DNA of 64,000 nt, taken from Enterococcus_K sp051713825 (GTDB taxonomy: Bacteria; Bacillota; Bacilli; Lactobacillales; Enterococcaceae). The stretch covers positions 1,054,001 to 1,118,000 of the forward strand of contig NZ_JBIOQR010000001.1 of the NCBI RefSeq assembly GCF_051713825.1. Direction: 5' to 3'. The notes beneath the pieces were generated by a model. That model did not search any database. It was not told the origin of the DNA and saw only the letters and a list, made by a program, of their open reading frames with translations. Shown piece after piece: positions 32,385 through 40,924 of this stretch. The position numbers were made by a program, and so were the translations under genes. Position 1 is the first letter of the stretch; each line of letters starts with the position of its first letter.

Positions 32385-33671
32385 ATGGGAAGACGTCAAC
32401 AGGGAGTGAAAAAGCAGAGACGACAGCGAAGGAGAGCGATTGTCAGTTTGGCAGTGGTTCTAATGGGTTGTTCGGTACTTCTATTTTTTTATTTGAATCA
32501 AAAATTGACAACAGCTACACCTGATAAGAAAGAAACAGTTCAGATAACAAAAAAAGAAGTACCAACGAGTCAATCAGAGAGGTCTGATAAGAATGCTGAA
32601 TCAGAGAACCAAACTGAGAATGAGTCGGACAAACAGAAAGAAAATAAAAACGATAGTGAAAAGAAAAAAGAGCAATCTGATGAGCAGACACAATATGTCG
32701 TGGCTCAGAAAACAACTATTTATTTAGATAATCAAAAGCAAACCGTTCGTGAAGAACAAATTCCAAAAGGCGCGATTATTACAATCAAAGAGGTTCCTGG
32801 TAATGACCAGCTGGTAGAAGTTCTGACAGAGCATAATAAAGGCTTTATTGAAAAAGAGACCTTGGTTTTGCGAACAGAGGTCCAAGAGAAACGTGAGGCC
32901 TTAAAGAATCCTACACTAAGCTCAGAAGAAGTTGCAGCCCTTTTGGATGACAAAATCAAAACATTTATCAATCAAAACGGTGGTGATTTGAGTATCTACA
33001 TAGAAACAGCAGACCAGTCGCTTTCTTATGGGTATCAGGAGTCTGCTGTGCGACGGACGGCTAGCAGTATTAAGTTAGCGTTTATTACCTATATGATGAC
33101 ACTAGCCGATCAAGGGGCAATCAATTTGTCGGAAGAATTAACCTATGAAGCAAGTGACTATTATGGAGGAACAGGGATTATTCAGTATGATCCAGTGGGG
33201 TCAAAGTATTCTTTGGAACGTTTGGCGGAGCTTGTGATTCGTTATAGTGATAATGTCGCCTACCTAAAATTACTTGCTTATTTGGGTGAAGAGAATTTTG
33301 TGGCCTTTTTAAAAACCATGAATGCTGAGTCTCAAAATGATCGTTTCTTCTCTACCGCAAAAGTGTTAACTAGCTATATGAAGTATGTCTTCGAAAATAA
33401 AGACAGCAGTGCTCATATCCAAAAGTTGTATGGTTGGTTACAGAGAAGTACTTTTGATGATGGTGTGGCGATTGGCGTCCCAGCTGTGGATGTGATTCAC
33501 AAAACGGGCTGGATGCCGATGTACGCAGTCAGTAATGATATTGCTTTAGTTGAAGCAGACAGACCGTATTATGTCACGATTATGACAAATGGCTATTCTG
33601 AAGAGTATAGTGAGCAGGCGATTTCTGATTTGGCGGAGTCGATTGATCAATGTTTGTTGCAGCTGAAATAA
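32385..33671 (+). CDS. Membrane-anchored serine hydrolase (class A beta-lactamase/PBP-like) with SH3-like domain
   Basis: A 428-residue protein: very basic N-terminus (residues 1-17), one membrane helix (18-38), a charged Glu/Lys/Ser/Asn linker (about 45-100), an SH3-like segment (about 103-165) and a C-terminal penicillin-recognising domain. The domain carries all three active-site motifs: SSIK at 227-230 (nucleophile Ser), YSDN (SDN at 288-290) and KTG at 373-375. I see no clear Glu166-type residue of true beta-lactamases, so a cell-wall carboxypeptidase/esterase role is more likely than antibiotic resistance. Start: GGGAGAG before the ATG at 32385. It is monocistronic, with a terminator downstream. 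Confidence 0.82.
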   Translation: MGRRQQGVKKQRRQRRRAIVSLAVVLMGCSVLLFFYLNQKLTTATPDKKETVQITKKEVPTSQSERSDKNAESENQTENESDKQKENKNDSEKKKEQSDEQTQYVVAQKTTIYLDNQKQTVREEQIPKGAIITIKEVPGNDQLVEVLTEHNKGFIEKETLVLRTEVQEKREALKNPTLSSEEVAALLDDKIKTFINQNGGDLSIYIETADQSLSYGYQESAVRRTASSIKLAFITYMMTLADQGAINLSEELTYEASDYYGGTGIIQYDPVGSKYSLERLAELVIRYSDNVAYLKLLAYLGEENFVAFLKTMNAESQNDRFFSTAKVLTSYMKYVFENKDSSAHIQKLYGWLQRSTFDDGVAIGVPAVDVIHKTGWMPMYAVSNDIALVEADRPYYVTIMTNGYSEEYSEQAISDLAESIDQCLLQLK

Positions 33672-33749
33672 ATGAGTGATTTTAAACGAGGATGTCTGAG
33701 GAGCTTATGCATCTTTGGCATAGGAGACTGATGATAGAAATTTGATAGT

Positions 33750-33789
33750 TGAAGATTGAATGGTTGCCTGTTCAATCTTCAGCTTTTTG
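33750..33789 (+). terminator. Terminator after the serine hydrolase gene
   Basis: GAAGATTGAA (33751-33760) and TTCAATCTTC (33771-33780) pair perfectly and are followed by AGCTTTTTG. Confidence 0.8.
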
Positions 33790-33923
33790 TTCTATTCTTT
33801 TGAGTACCCTGTTTATTAAAAAGAGTATCAAATTGGCTAGTTCTTTTGGGTGCCTCTTTTTGTAGGTGTAGGCTAATCTTTTTGAGGGGGAAAAATGAAT
33901 TTAGATGGAAAAATCAAATTAAG

Positions 33924-33952
33924 TTGCAAAAAGAAAGAACTTATATTAAAAT
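33924..33952 (+). promoter_or_regulatory. Promoter of the T-box-controlled metQ-msrA transcript
   Basis: TTGCAA (33924-33929) and TAAAAT (33947-33952) are spaced 17 bases apart, about 20 bases before the T-box leader. Confidence 0.6.
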
Positions 33953-33970
33953 AACATTAATTAAACATGA

Positions 33971-34240
33971 TGCTTTGAAGAGAAGAGTAGTAAACTGCTG
34001 ATAATAAAAGAGACCCTTGTCTGGTGAAAATAGGGATTATTGAAGGTTTATGAAGATGAGCTCTGAGCATTTGGTCTTGTTCACGCAAACCAAACGGTAA
34101 GCAACCGTTATATTGCCAAGTATGTTTGTACTGTTGAGGTATTGCCTGTAAAGGCAATATAAATGAGGGTGGTAACACGGAAATATTCGTCCCTTTATCT
34201 ATCAAAAGATTGGTAGGTAAAGGGATGGATATTTTTTTTC
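33971..34240 (+). ncRNA. T-box leader, probably methionine-specific
   Basis: The leader has the hallmarks in order: GAAGAGAAGAGTAGTAA at the start of stem I; a specifier region with two ATG triplets (34050-34052 and 34056-34058); the conserved T-box GAGGGTGGTAACACGG at 34165-34180, whose TGG pairs with the tRNA 3' end; and a terminator (CCCTTTATCTATC with GGTAGGTAAAGGG, then eight Ts) ending near 34240. An ATG specifier matches tRNA-Met and fits the downstream MetQ and MsrA genes. Uncharged tRNA-Met would prevent termination. Confidence 0.87.
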
Positions 34241-34268
34241 TGTCATAAAAAGGAAAGGGTGTAATTGG

Positions 34269-35081
34269 ATGAAAAAATTAGGGATTTTTGGATTATTAGT
34301 AAGCTGCTTATTTGTAGTAGCAGCGTGTGGTGCAAAGAATGACAAAGTGGAGAGCAAGTTGAAGATTGGTGCTTCACCAACCCCACATGCGGAGATTTTG
34401 GAGCATATTAAACCTGAATTGAAGAAAAAAGGTATTGACCTTGAGATTGTTAAATTTGATGACTATATCTTACCGAATAAGGCATTGAATGAGGGAGAGA
34501 TTCAGGCAAATTATTTTTCAACTGTTCCGTACTTCGAGTTACAAAAGGCGGAAAATGGGTATGATTTTGAAAATATCGGGGCGATTCACTTAGAGCCGAT
34601 GGGAATCTATTCTCACGAGATAAAAAACGTGGCGGACATTCCTAAAGGGGCAAAGGTGATTGTTTCCAATGTACCATCTGAGTGGGGACGCGTATTAAAT
34701 ATTTTCGTTCAAAATGACTTGCTGACTTTAAAGGATGGACTGGCGATTGATAAAGCGACTTTCGAGGATATTGTCGATAATCCGAAAGAGTTGGTGTTTG
34801 AACACAGTGTGGATCCGACGTTACTGACGGCTGCCTATGAAAACAAAGAAGGTGACTTGGTGGCGATTAATTCCAATTTTGCCTATGAAAAAGGGTTAAA
34901 CCCGGTTAAAGATTCGTTGATGATTGAAAACGAAGACTCGCCGTATGTTAATATTGTGGCAACAAAAGCTAAAGACAAGGATAACGAGGCGATTAAAGAG
35001 TTAGTGAAAATTTTGCACGAAGACTCTGTCCAGTCATGGATTGAGAAAAAATGGGGCGGTTCGATTGTCCCTGTGAATTAA
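34269..35081 (+). CDS. metQ: Methionine-binding lipoprotein MetQ (NlpA family)
   Basis: A 270-residue substrate-binding lipoprotein. The signal peptide ends in VVAAC with the lipidated Cys20. The mature protein opens with LKIGASPTPHAEILEHIKPE, the NlpA/MetQ signature, and contains NYFSTVPYFE and SNFAYEKGLNPVKDS, both typical. It delivers methionine (and often methionine sulfoxide) to an ABC importer. No MetN or MetP gene is adjacent, so it must use a transporter encoded elsewhere. It lies under a methionine T-box and is followed after 32 bases by msrA, linking sulfoxide uptake with its repair. Confidence 0.9.
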   Translation: MKKLGIFGLLVSCLFVVAACGAKNDKVESKLKIGASPTPHAEILEHIKPELKKKGIDLEIVKFDDYILPNKALNEGEIQANYFSTVPYFELQKAENGYDFENIGAIHLEPMGIYSHEIKNVADIPKGAKVIVSNVPSEWGRVLNIFVQNDLLTLKDGLAIDKATFEDIVDNPKELVFEHSVDPTLLTAAYENKEGDLVAINSNFAYEKGLNPVKDSLMIENEDSPYVNIVATKAKDKDNEAIKELVKILHEDSVQSWIEKKWGGSIVPVN

Positions 35082-35113
35082 ACAAATCAGAAAAAAGGAA
35101 GAAGGATAAAGAG

Positions 35114-35626
35114 ATGGAACGAGCAATTTTTGCAGGGGGATGTTTTTGGTGCATGATTAAACCGTTTGATACACAGCCAGGGATTCTTTCCGTTTTGTCA
35201 GGGTATACAGGTGGATTTAAAGAAAATCCGACTTATGAGGAAGTCAAAGCGGGAGAGACGGGGCACACAGAGGCGATTGAGATTATCTTTGATCCAGCAG
35301 TGATTTCATTTGAAGAGCTGGTTGAGATTTATTGGCAACAAACGGATCCTACTGATGCATTCGGTCAATTTGAGGATAGAGGAGATAGTTATCGCCCTGT
35401 TATTTTCTACTTTAATGAGGAACAAAAGCACATGGCAGAAGCGAGTAAGCAACGATTACAGAGTAGTGGACTTTTTAAGGAGAAAATTGTGACCCAAATT
35501 GAGCCTGCTACAATCTTTTATCCAGCTGAGCAGTATCATCAGGAATATTACAAAAAAAATCCTGACAATTATGAAAAAAATGCGAGTCAAAGAAAACAAT
35601 TTATCGGTCAAGTGTGGCAAGCTTAA
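35114..35626 (+). CDS. msrA: Peptide-methionine (S)-S-oxide reductase MsrA
   Basis: A 170-residue MsrA. The catalytic Cys10 is in the signature GGCFWCM, where relatives have the same Gly-Cys-Phe-Trp. Other family blocks are VLSGYTGG, YEEVKAGETGHTEAIE and the C-terminal AEQYHQEYY. It reduces the S-epimer of methionine sulfoxide, free or in proteins, with thioredoxin. The ATG at 35114 follows GGAAGAAGGA; a longer in-frame start at 35051 would overlap metQ and is rejected. It is the second gene of the T-box operon and ends before a strong terminator. No resolving Cys is apparent at the C-terminus, so recycling may use Cys13. Confidence 0.93.
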   Translation: MERAIFAGGCFWCMIKPFDTQPGILSVLSGYTGGFKENPTYEEVKAGETGHTEAIEIIFDPAVISFEELVEIYWQQTDPTDAFGQFEDRGDSYRPVIFYFNEEQKHMAEASKQRLQSSGLFKEKIVTQIEPATIFYPAEQYHQEYYKKNPDNYEKNASQRKQFIGQVWQA

Positions 35627-35710
35627 CCAAGGTTGTGTTTTAAGTAGTGCCAAAAAATTCTATAAGTGAAGCAGGCTGTTTCTAACGTTAAAGAGGGTAT
35701 GTCTGCTGAA

Positions 35711-35755
35711 GGTGCTAGAAAGCTTTTCTTAGTAAGCTTCTTAGCCCTTTTTTTA
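35711..35755 (+). terminator. Terminator of the metQ-msrA operon
   Basis: GCTAGAAAGCTT and AAGCTTCTTAGC pair and are followed by seven Ts. In the rest of the 35756-36151 gap I see no gene; a 60-codon minus-strand frame there is not supported. Confidence 0.8.
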
Positions 35756-36151
35756 TAGCCAAAGTAGCAAGATTGCCTCCATGATTTCTTTCAGAAAAAA
35801 GTTTATAGCCTGGATGCAAGCTGATTTATTCATGGAAGTTTAAAGCAGAAAGGTAGGAAATAATGGCTTAATGAAACCTAAAAACCTCGTCTTGCCGAGA
35901 CTTTATTTTAAGGAGTGCTGGATTAAGAAGCTAATTTTTACTAGAATAAAGAGATAACCTTTTGTTGAGTGGAGCGCTTTAGTTGGATTATTTAAGATAC
36001 GACTAGGCAGTCGGCCAATTTTAGCTACTATATTATAGAGGAGATTGCGATACACTAGAGTCTGTGGAGGAGTTGAAAAATGCAATTTTTGCGTAACATA
36101 GGTATAATTGCAATAAGAAATGAGAATGTGTTGAAATAGAGGTGGTAAGTT

Positions 36152-38995
36152 TTGTCAAAACGAATCGATCGGATATACGCGTATGTAAAAGAGCAAACTG
36201 CACAATTATCAGAGGAGGCTATTCAAGATGGCGCTGGTGTCACGACCGCAGAAGTGGCTGACGTGTTGTCTATTCAGAGAACCAATGGCAGTAAGGATTT
36301 GAACCAGCTGGTAAAAGAGGGCAAACTAACAAAACTAGAGGGGCGACCGGTGCGCTATATCTTAACAAAGGGATGGCAAGAACCACCAGTCAAAAAATAT
36401 GTTCCTAGCTATATGGAGAGACCTAAAAAACAGAAGGGCAATAAAACATTACAAGCGCAAGCGGTGATGACGAGTAAGGACATTTTTTCTCGGATTATCG
36501 GCTCTGCTGGAAGTATGAGAAATTCAATCGAACAGGCCAAAGCGGCGGTCTTATATCCTCCAAAAGGCTTAAATTGTTTAATCACAGGGCCTACAGGTTC
36601 AGGAAAAACATATTTTGCACATGCAATCTTTCAGTATGCTAAATTAAACCAAGTGATTTCCTCTGACAAAGAATTAATTGTTTTTAATTGTGCAGATTAT
36701 GCGAATAATCCGGAACTATTGATGAGTCATTTGTTTGGGTATGTCAAAGGAGCTTTTACAGGGGCGGATACTGAAAAGTCAGGAATTATTGATGAAGCGG
36801 ATGGTGGGATGCTCTTTCTTGATGAAATTCATCGACTACCGCCAGAAGGACAAGAAATGATCTTTTATTTTATGGATCATGGAACATATAGTCGCTTAGG
36901 AGAAACGAGCAAAACGCATCAAGCGGCGGTTCGAATCATTGGTGCGACGACAGAGGATCCCAATTCGACTTTACTTGATACATTTGTCCGAAGAATTCCG
37001 ATTAATATTCAGTTACCACCTTTTGCCAAACGACCAGCCTCTGAAAAAGTGGATCTAGTGAAAGTCATGGTTGCCCAAGAGGCGAATCGAATTGAGAGAA
37101 GAATCACTTTGACTGAGGATGTTGTAAAGGCGTTAATTGGTAGCGTGACTTATGGCAATATTGGTCAGTTGAAGTCTAATATTCAACTAGTTTGTGCACG
37201 GGGCTTTTTGAATCATATGCAAAAAGAGGAGATCCCTCTGACAGTCAATGATTTGCCTGAAGGAATTCGGGCTGGCGTGATTCAGTTGGCCAGTGATCGT
37301 GAGGCAACTATGGAGCTTGCGAAGGTGCTAGAGCCGAAGATTGATGTATCTCCCAATGCCTCAATTCTTGAAATACAGTCAGATTCCTATGAGTTACCTT
37401 ATAATTTATACGATATTATTGGCGATAAAGCGACGTTATTAAAGTCTGATGGATTGGACCAAGAGGCGATTAATCATTTTATCTCCACAGATATTAATAT
37501 TCATTTGAAGTCGTTTTATAAAGATCATGGCTTTTCATTTAACGCAGAAAACAAATTATCGGAATTTGTTGATCAAACAATTATTGATGTGACTAACCAG
37601 ATTTATCAACAGGTCAAACAAGAGTTACGTCATGAGTTTCAGCAAAATTTTGTTTATGCGATGAGTTTGCATATTAGCTCGTTTTTGAAAAAGATTTATC
37701 TTGGCGAAGAACGTCACACAAATGATAATATTAAAGAGATGGCTGTTGATTTTCCGGAAGAATTTGAGGCTGCAAAAAAAATTCGTCAGTTTATTGCTGA
37801 GCGGTTTCAAGTGAAAATTCCAGAAAGTGAAGATTATTATTTGACCGTTTTGTTAGTTTCCTTACGCGATGATCAATCAGTCGGTCGGGTCGGCGTGATT
37901 GTTGCGTCTCACGGAAACAGCACAGCGAGTAGTATGGTGCAGGTAGTCAAACAGTTGTTAGATGTGGATAAGATTATTGCGGTGGATATGCCGTTAGATA
38001 TGCATCCGCGGACAGCTCTGGAGCGAATTGAACAGGCTGTACTTCAAATTGATGAAGGAAATGGCGTGATGCTGTTAGTAGATATGGGCTCATTGGCGAC
38101 ATTTAATGAGAAGATTCAAAGAGACACGGGTGTACCAGTTCGAACGATTGATATGGTGACGACTTCACTGGTGATAGAGACGGTTCGAAAAGCTTCGGTT
38201 ATGGGAGCTAATTTGGATGACCTGTATGATTCCTTGAAGAATTTTAGAGGGTACGCGGATGTGAGTACAGGGACAGTCGAGAAACAGTTGGGAAGTAATC
38301 AAGCAATTCTCGCTATTTGTGCATCGGGAGAAGGAACAGCCCAAAAGATTAAAGAGATTATTGATGCTGCTTTACAAAAAAGGAAAAATGAAACAATTGA
38401 AGTGGTAACCCTATCTGTATTAGATGTGCGAGAAAAGATGGGCACGATTCAAGAACAGTACGATATTGTGGCGACTACAGGAATTATTGATCCGAAGATT
38501 GAAGCGCCGTTTATCCCGCTTGAACGATTTATTGATCATGATGTTGATCGTATTTTGGATCAGCTTCTTTTAGAAGAGGAGCTGGAAGAGTTGACGGATA
38601 GGGTCGATGTATCGGTGGATGAGGAGCAGGCCCAAACAATTTGTGTGAACTATATGGTGGAGAGCTTTACATTTATTAATCCAACCAAGTTAATTCGTCC
38701 GCTATGGCAATTTTCAATGGAGGTGGCTGATAAAGTTGGTGTCGACTCATCAAGATATGCTTTTCAGATTAATTTGACCATGCACCTGGCTGGGATGGTG
38801 GAACGAATCTTACTGAGAGAATTTTTGACTGTGGAAGAGGTAGAGCTGCAACAAATGAAAGACCAAGCAATTTATCCGCAAGTTGAAGTTGCAGTGAAAG
38901 AATTAGAAAGACGCGTGCGCTTTACCGTTCCGCCTGCTGAAGTGTATTATCTGATGCAATCAATTATCAATCAGCAATTAAAAAGAATACAGTAA
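36152..38995 (+). CDS. mptR: LevR/ManR-type sigma-54 activator of the mannose PTS
   Basis: A 947-residue activator with a TTG start (ribosome binding site GAGGTGG). Domains in order: winged helix (about 25-75); AAA+ domain with Walker A GPTGSGKT (146-153), GAFTGA (200-205) and Walker B GGMLFLDEI (218-226); a first PRD (about 450-560, SLHISSFLKKI); an EIIA-like domain with VIVASHGNSTASS (about residue 585); an EIIB-like domain (AICASGEGTAQK); and a C-terminal PRD (NLTMHLAGMVERI). It activates the mpt operon through the sigma-54 promoter 117 bases downstream and is tuned by phosphorylation. It is a paralogue of the activator at 25121. This layout matches enterococcal mptR-mpt loci. Confidence 0.92.
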   Translation: MSKRIDRIYAYVKEQTAQLSEEAIQDGAGVTTAEVADVLSIQRTNGSKDLNQLVKEGKLTKLEGRPVRYILTKGWQEPPVKKYVPSYMERPKKQKGNKTLQAQAVMTSKDIFSRIIGSAGSMRNSIEQAKAAVLYPPKGLNCLITGPTGSGKTYFAHAIFQYAKLNQVISSDKELIVFNCADYANNPELLMSHLFGYVKGAFTGADTEKSGIIDEADGGMLFLDEIHRLPPEGQEMIFYFMDHGTYSRLGETSKTHQAAVRIIGATTEDPNSTLLDTFVRRIPINIQLPPFAKRPASEKVDLVKVMVAQEANRIERRITLTEDVVKALIGSVTYGNIGQLKSNIQLVCARGFLNHMQKEEIPLTVNDLPEGIRAGVIQLASDREATMELAKVLEPKIDVSPNASILEIQSDSYELPYNLYDIIGDKATLLKSDGLDQEAINHFISTDINIHLKSFYKDHGFSFNAENKLSEFVDQTIIDVTNQIYQQVKQELRHEFQQNFVYAMSLHISSFLKKIYLGEERHTNDNIKEMAVDFPEEFEAAKKIRQFIAERFQVKIPESEDYYLTVLLVSLRDDQSVGRVGVIVASHGNSTASSMVQVVKQLLDVDKIIAVDMPLDMHPRTALERIEQAVLQIDEGNGVMLLVDMGSLATFNEKIQRDTGVPVRTIDMVTTSLVIETVRKASVMGANLDDLYDSLKNFRGYADVSTGTVEKQLGSNQAILAICASGEGTAQKIKEIIDAALQKRKNETIEVVTLSVLDVREKMGTIQEQYDIVATTGIIDPKIEAPFIPLERFIDHDVDRILDQLLLEEELEELTDRVDVSVDEEQAQTICVNYMVESFTFINPTKLIRPLWQFSMEVADKVGVDSSRYAFQINLTMHLAGMVERILLREFLTVEEVELQQMKDQAIYPQVEVAVKELERRVRFTVPPAEVYYLMQSIINQQLKRIQ

Positions 38996-39025
38996 GTTGC
39001 TAAAATAATACACTAATTAATACAC

Positions 39026-39067
39026 AAAAGAAAACAATACACTGATAATAGTGTATTGTTTTCTTTT
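39026..39067 (+). terminator. Perfect 18-bp hairpin between mptR and the mpt promoter
   Basis: AAAAGAAAACAATACACT (39026-39043) and AGTGTATTGTTTTCTTTT (39050-39067) pair without mismatch around six bases. It probably terminates mptR. Because it lies 47 bases upstream of the -24 element it could also be the activator binding site. Confidence 0.75.
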
Positions 39068-39112
39068 ATCCTTTTATTTAGAGGAAAAATAAAAGAGTGT
39101 ATCATTTGTAAG

Positions 39113-39129
39113 TTGGCATACTTCTTGCT
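39113..39129 (+). promoter_or_regulatory. Sigma-54 (-24/-12) promoter of the mannose-PTS operon
   Basis: TTGGCATACTTCTTGCT has GG and GC 12 bases apart, the same TTGGCAT-N7-TGCT layout as the gfr promoter at 21293. It follows the sigma-54 activator gene and precedes the PTS genes. Confidence 0.9.
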
Positions 39130-39139
39130 TATTATAAAT

Positions 39140-39299
39140 GTGAACACAGTTGTAGATATAGACATAGGAGGTGGTTTTAAGGTCTCGTTAAAAATTCGGG
39201 TGACAGGGTAACTGTCGTTTTAAACATCTAGCCCCGGATAAACGGTGGGTCACAAGCACTCAGCTTCCAAATAGTGAATGAGTAAGGAGGTCCGTTATT
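39140..39299 (+). other. Long, probably structured leader of the mpt operon
   Basis: About 160 transcribed bases separate the promoter from the first gene. GTGAC (39200-39204) can pair with GTCAC (39249-39253), enclosing a CCCCG/CGG-GGG hairpin. The overlapping GACAG (39202-39206) can instead pair with CTGTC (39212-39216). An AGGAGGTGG at 39167-39175 has no start codon after it. No riboswitch family is recognised. Confidence 0.4.
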
Positions 39300-39803
39300 G
39301 TGGGAATGGATATTCGTTTAGCTCGGATTGATGATCGGTTGATTCATGGGCAGGTCGCAACTGCATGGTCGAAGTCAACAGATATCAGTCGAATTCTCGT
39401 CGTCAGTGACGAAGTAGCACATGATGAGCTTCGTAAGTTTTTGTTAAAAGAAGCGGCGCCACCTGGTATCAAGTCCAATGTTATTACGATCAAAAAAATG
39501 ATTGAAGTGTATGACAACGACTTGTTTGAAGGAGTCAAAGTGATGTTACTTTTCACTAACCCAGCAGATGTTGCGCAATTACTTCGTGCAGGCATTCCGA
39601 TTTCTTCTATTAATATTGGCGGAATGCGTTTCACAGATGGGAAACGAATGATTACCAATTTTGTTTCTATTGATGATGATGACATTGAGGCATTTCGTTA
39701 CTTAGATCAACAAGGCGTAGAGTTAGAGATACGAAAGGTCCCGGCAGATCGTAAAGTCAATCTGATGGAACTGCTTCAAAAAGAAAAGAAATCAGAGAAG
39801 TAG
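39300..39803 (+). CDS. mptB: PTS mannose-family EIIB component (stand-alone)
   Basis: A 167-residue EIIB with phospho-acceptor His16 in IDDRLIHGQVATAW. The GTG at 39300 is nine bases after AAGGAGG, better placed than the ATG at 39306. The rest follows the family (RILVVSDEVAHDELRKFLLK, then AAPPGIKSNVI and SINIGGMRFTDGKR). It is the extra EIIB that precedes the EIIAB gene in enterococcal mpt operons. First gene after the leader; 99 bases separate it from the EIIAB gene. Confidence 0.9.
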   Translation: MGMDIRLARIDDRLIHGQVATAWSKSTDISRILVVSDEVAHDELRKFLLKEAAPPGIKSNVITIKKMIEVYDNDLFEGVKVMLLFTNPADVAQLLRAGIPISSINIGGMRFTDGKRMITNFVSIDDDDIEAFRYLDQQGVELEIRKVPADRKVNLMELLQKEKKSEK

Positions 39804-39902
39804 CTTGTCACAAATAGACTGTAATTAAAAATTACACTCTGCAATTATCTGTGTATCATTTATGTTGTTAAAACAAAAGTAAGAAAAATAGGAGGTATAA
39901 AC

Positions 39903-40895
39903 ATGGTAGGGATTATCCTTGCAAGTCATGGTGAATTCGCAAATGGCATTTTGCAATCCGGTTCAATGATTTTTGGAGAGCAAGAAAATGTGAAGGCAGT
40001 TACTTTACAACCTAGCGAAGGACCAGATGACTTAAAAGCCAAATTAGTAGAAGCAATCGCCTCTTTTGACAATCAAGAGGAAGTATTGTTCTTGGTTGAT
40101 TTATGGGGTGGTACACCTTTTAATCAAGCAAACAGTTTGTTTGAAGAACACAAAGACAAGTGGGCGATTGTTGCAGGTATGAATTTACCAATGGTGATTG
40201 AAGCTTACTCTTCACGTTTTTCAATGAATTCAGCACAAGAGATTGCGGCACACATTCTTGAAACAGCGAAAGAAGGAGTTAAAGTAAAACCAGAAGAATT
40301 AGAGCCAACAGAACCAATTCAAAAGGTTGAAGATCAACAACCAAAAGGGGCCTTAGCTCCCGGAACAGTCGTTGGTGATGGCAAAATCAAAATCGTCTTA
40401 ACGCGTGTGGATTCTCGTTTACTTCACGGACAAGTAGCAACTGCATGGACAAAATCAGTTAACCCTTCACGGATTATTGTCGTGTCTGATGCTGTAGCAA
40501 AAGATGACTTACGTAAGAAATTGATTGAACAAGCGGCTCCTCCTGGTGTGAAAGCCAATGTTATCCCAATTAATAAAATGATTGAGGTGGCGAAGGACCC
40601 ACGTTTTGGCGGAACTAAGGCTTTATTATTATTTGAAAATCCTGAAGATGTCTTACGAGCAATTGATGGTGGCGTAGAGATTCCGGAAGTTAATGTTGGT
40701 TCAATGGCTCACTCTGTCGGTAAAGTCGTTGTAAGTAAAGTATTGTCAATGGGAACTGAGGATGTTGCAACGTTTGAAGAATTAAAGAACAAGGGAGTTA
40801 CCTTTGATGTTCGTAAAGTACCAAACGATTCAAAAGATAATATGGATGAATTGCTGAAAAAAGCGAAAACAGAGTTGGCTAACGTTAATAAGTAA
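39903..40895 (+). CDS. mptA: PTS mannose-specific EIIAB component
   Basis: A 330-residue fusion of EIIA (residues 1-135, phospho-acceptor His9 in ILASHGEFANG, loop VDLWGGTPFNQ) and EIIB (about 160-330, His175 in VDSRLLHGQVATAW). An acidic and Pro/Gln-rich hinge joins them (about 130-158). It relays phosphate from HPr to incoming glucose or mannose. Its EIIB half is close to the separate EIIB encoded just upstream, so the operon codes for two EIIB domains. EIIC follows after 29 bases. Confidence 0.95.
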   Translation: MVGIILASHGEFANGILQSGSMIFGEQENVKAVTLQPSEGPDDLKAKLVEAIASFDNQEEVLFLVDLWGGTPFNQANSLFEEHKDKWAIVAGMNLPMVIEAYSSRFSMNSAQEIAAHILETAKEGVKVKPEELEPTEPIQKVEDQQPKGALAPGTVVGDGKIKIVLTRVDSRLLHGQVATAWTKSVNPSRIIVVSDAVAKDDLRKKLIEQAAPPGVKANVIPINKMIEVAKDPRFGGTKALLLFENPEDVLRAIDGGVEIPEVNVGSMAHSVGKVVVSKVLSMGTEDVATFEELKNKGVTFDVRKVPNDSKDNMDELLKKAKTELANVNK

Positions 40896-40924
40896 AAAAA
40901 CATTTAAAAAATAGGAGGCTTATC

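Noticed and set aside
35903..36085. 60-codon minus-strand frame before mptR
   Set aside because: It has no support from a ribosome binding site or any family; it lies in the region expected to contain the mptR promoter.
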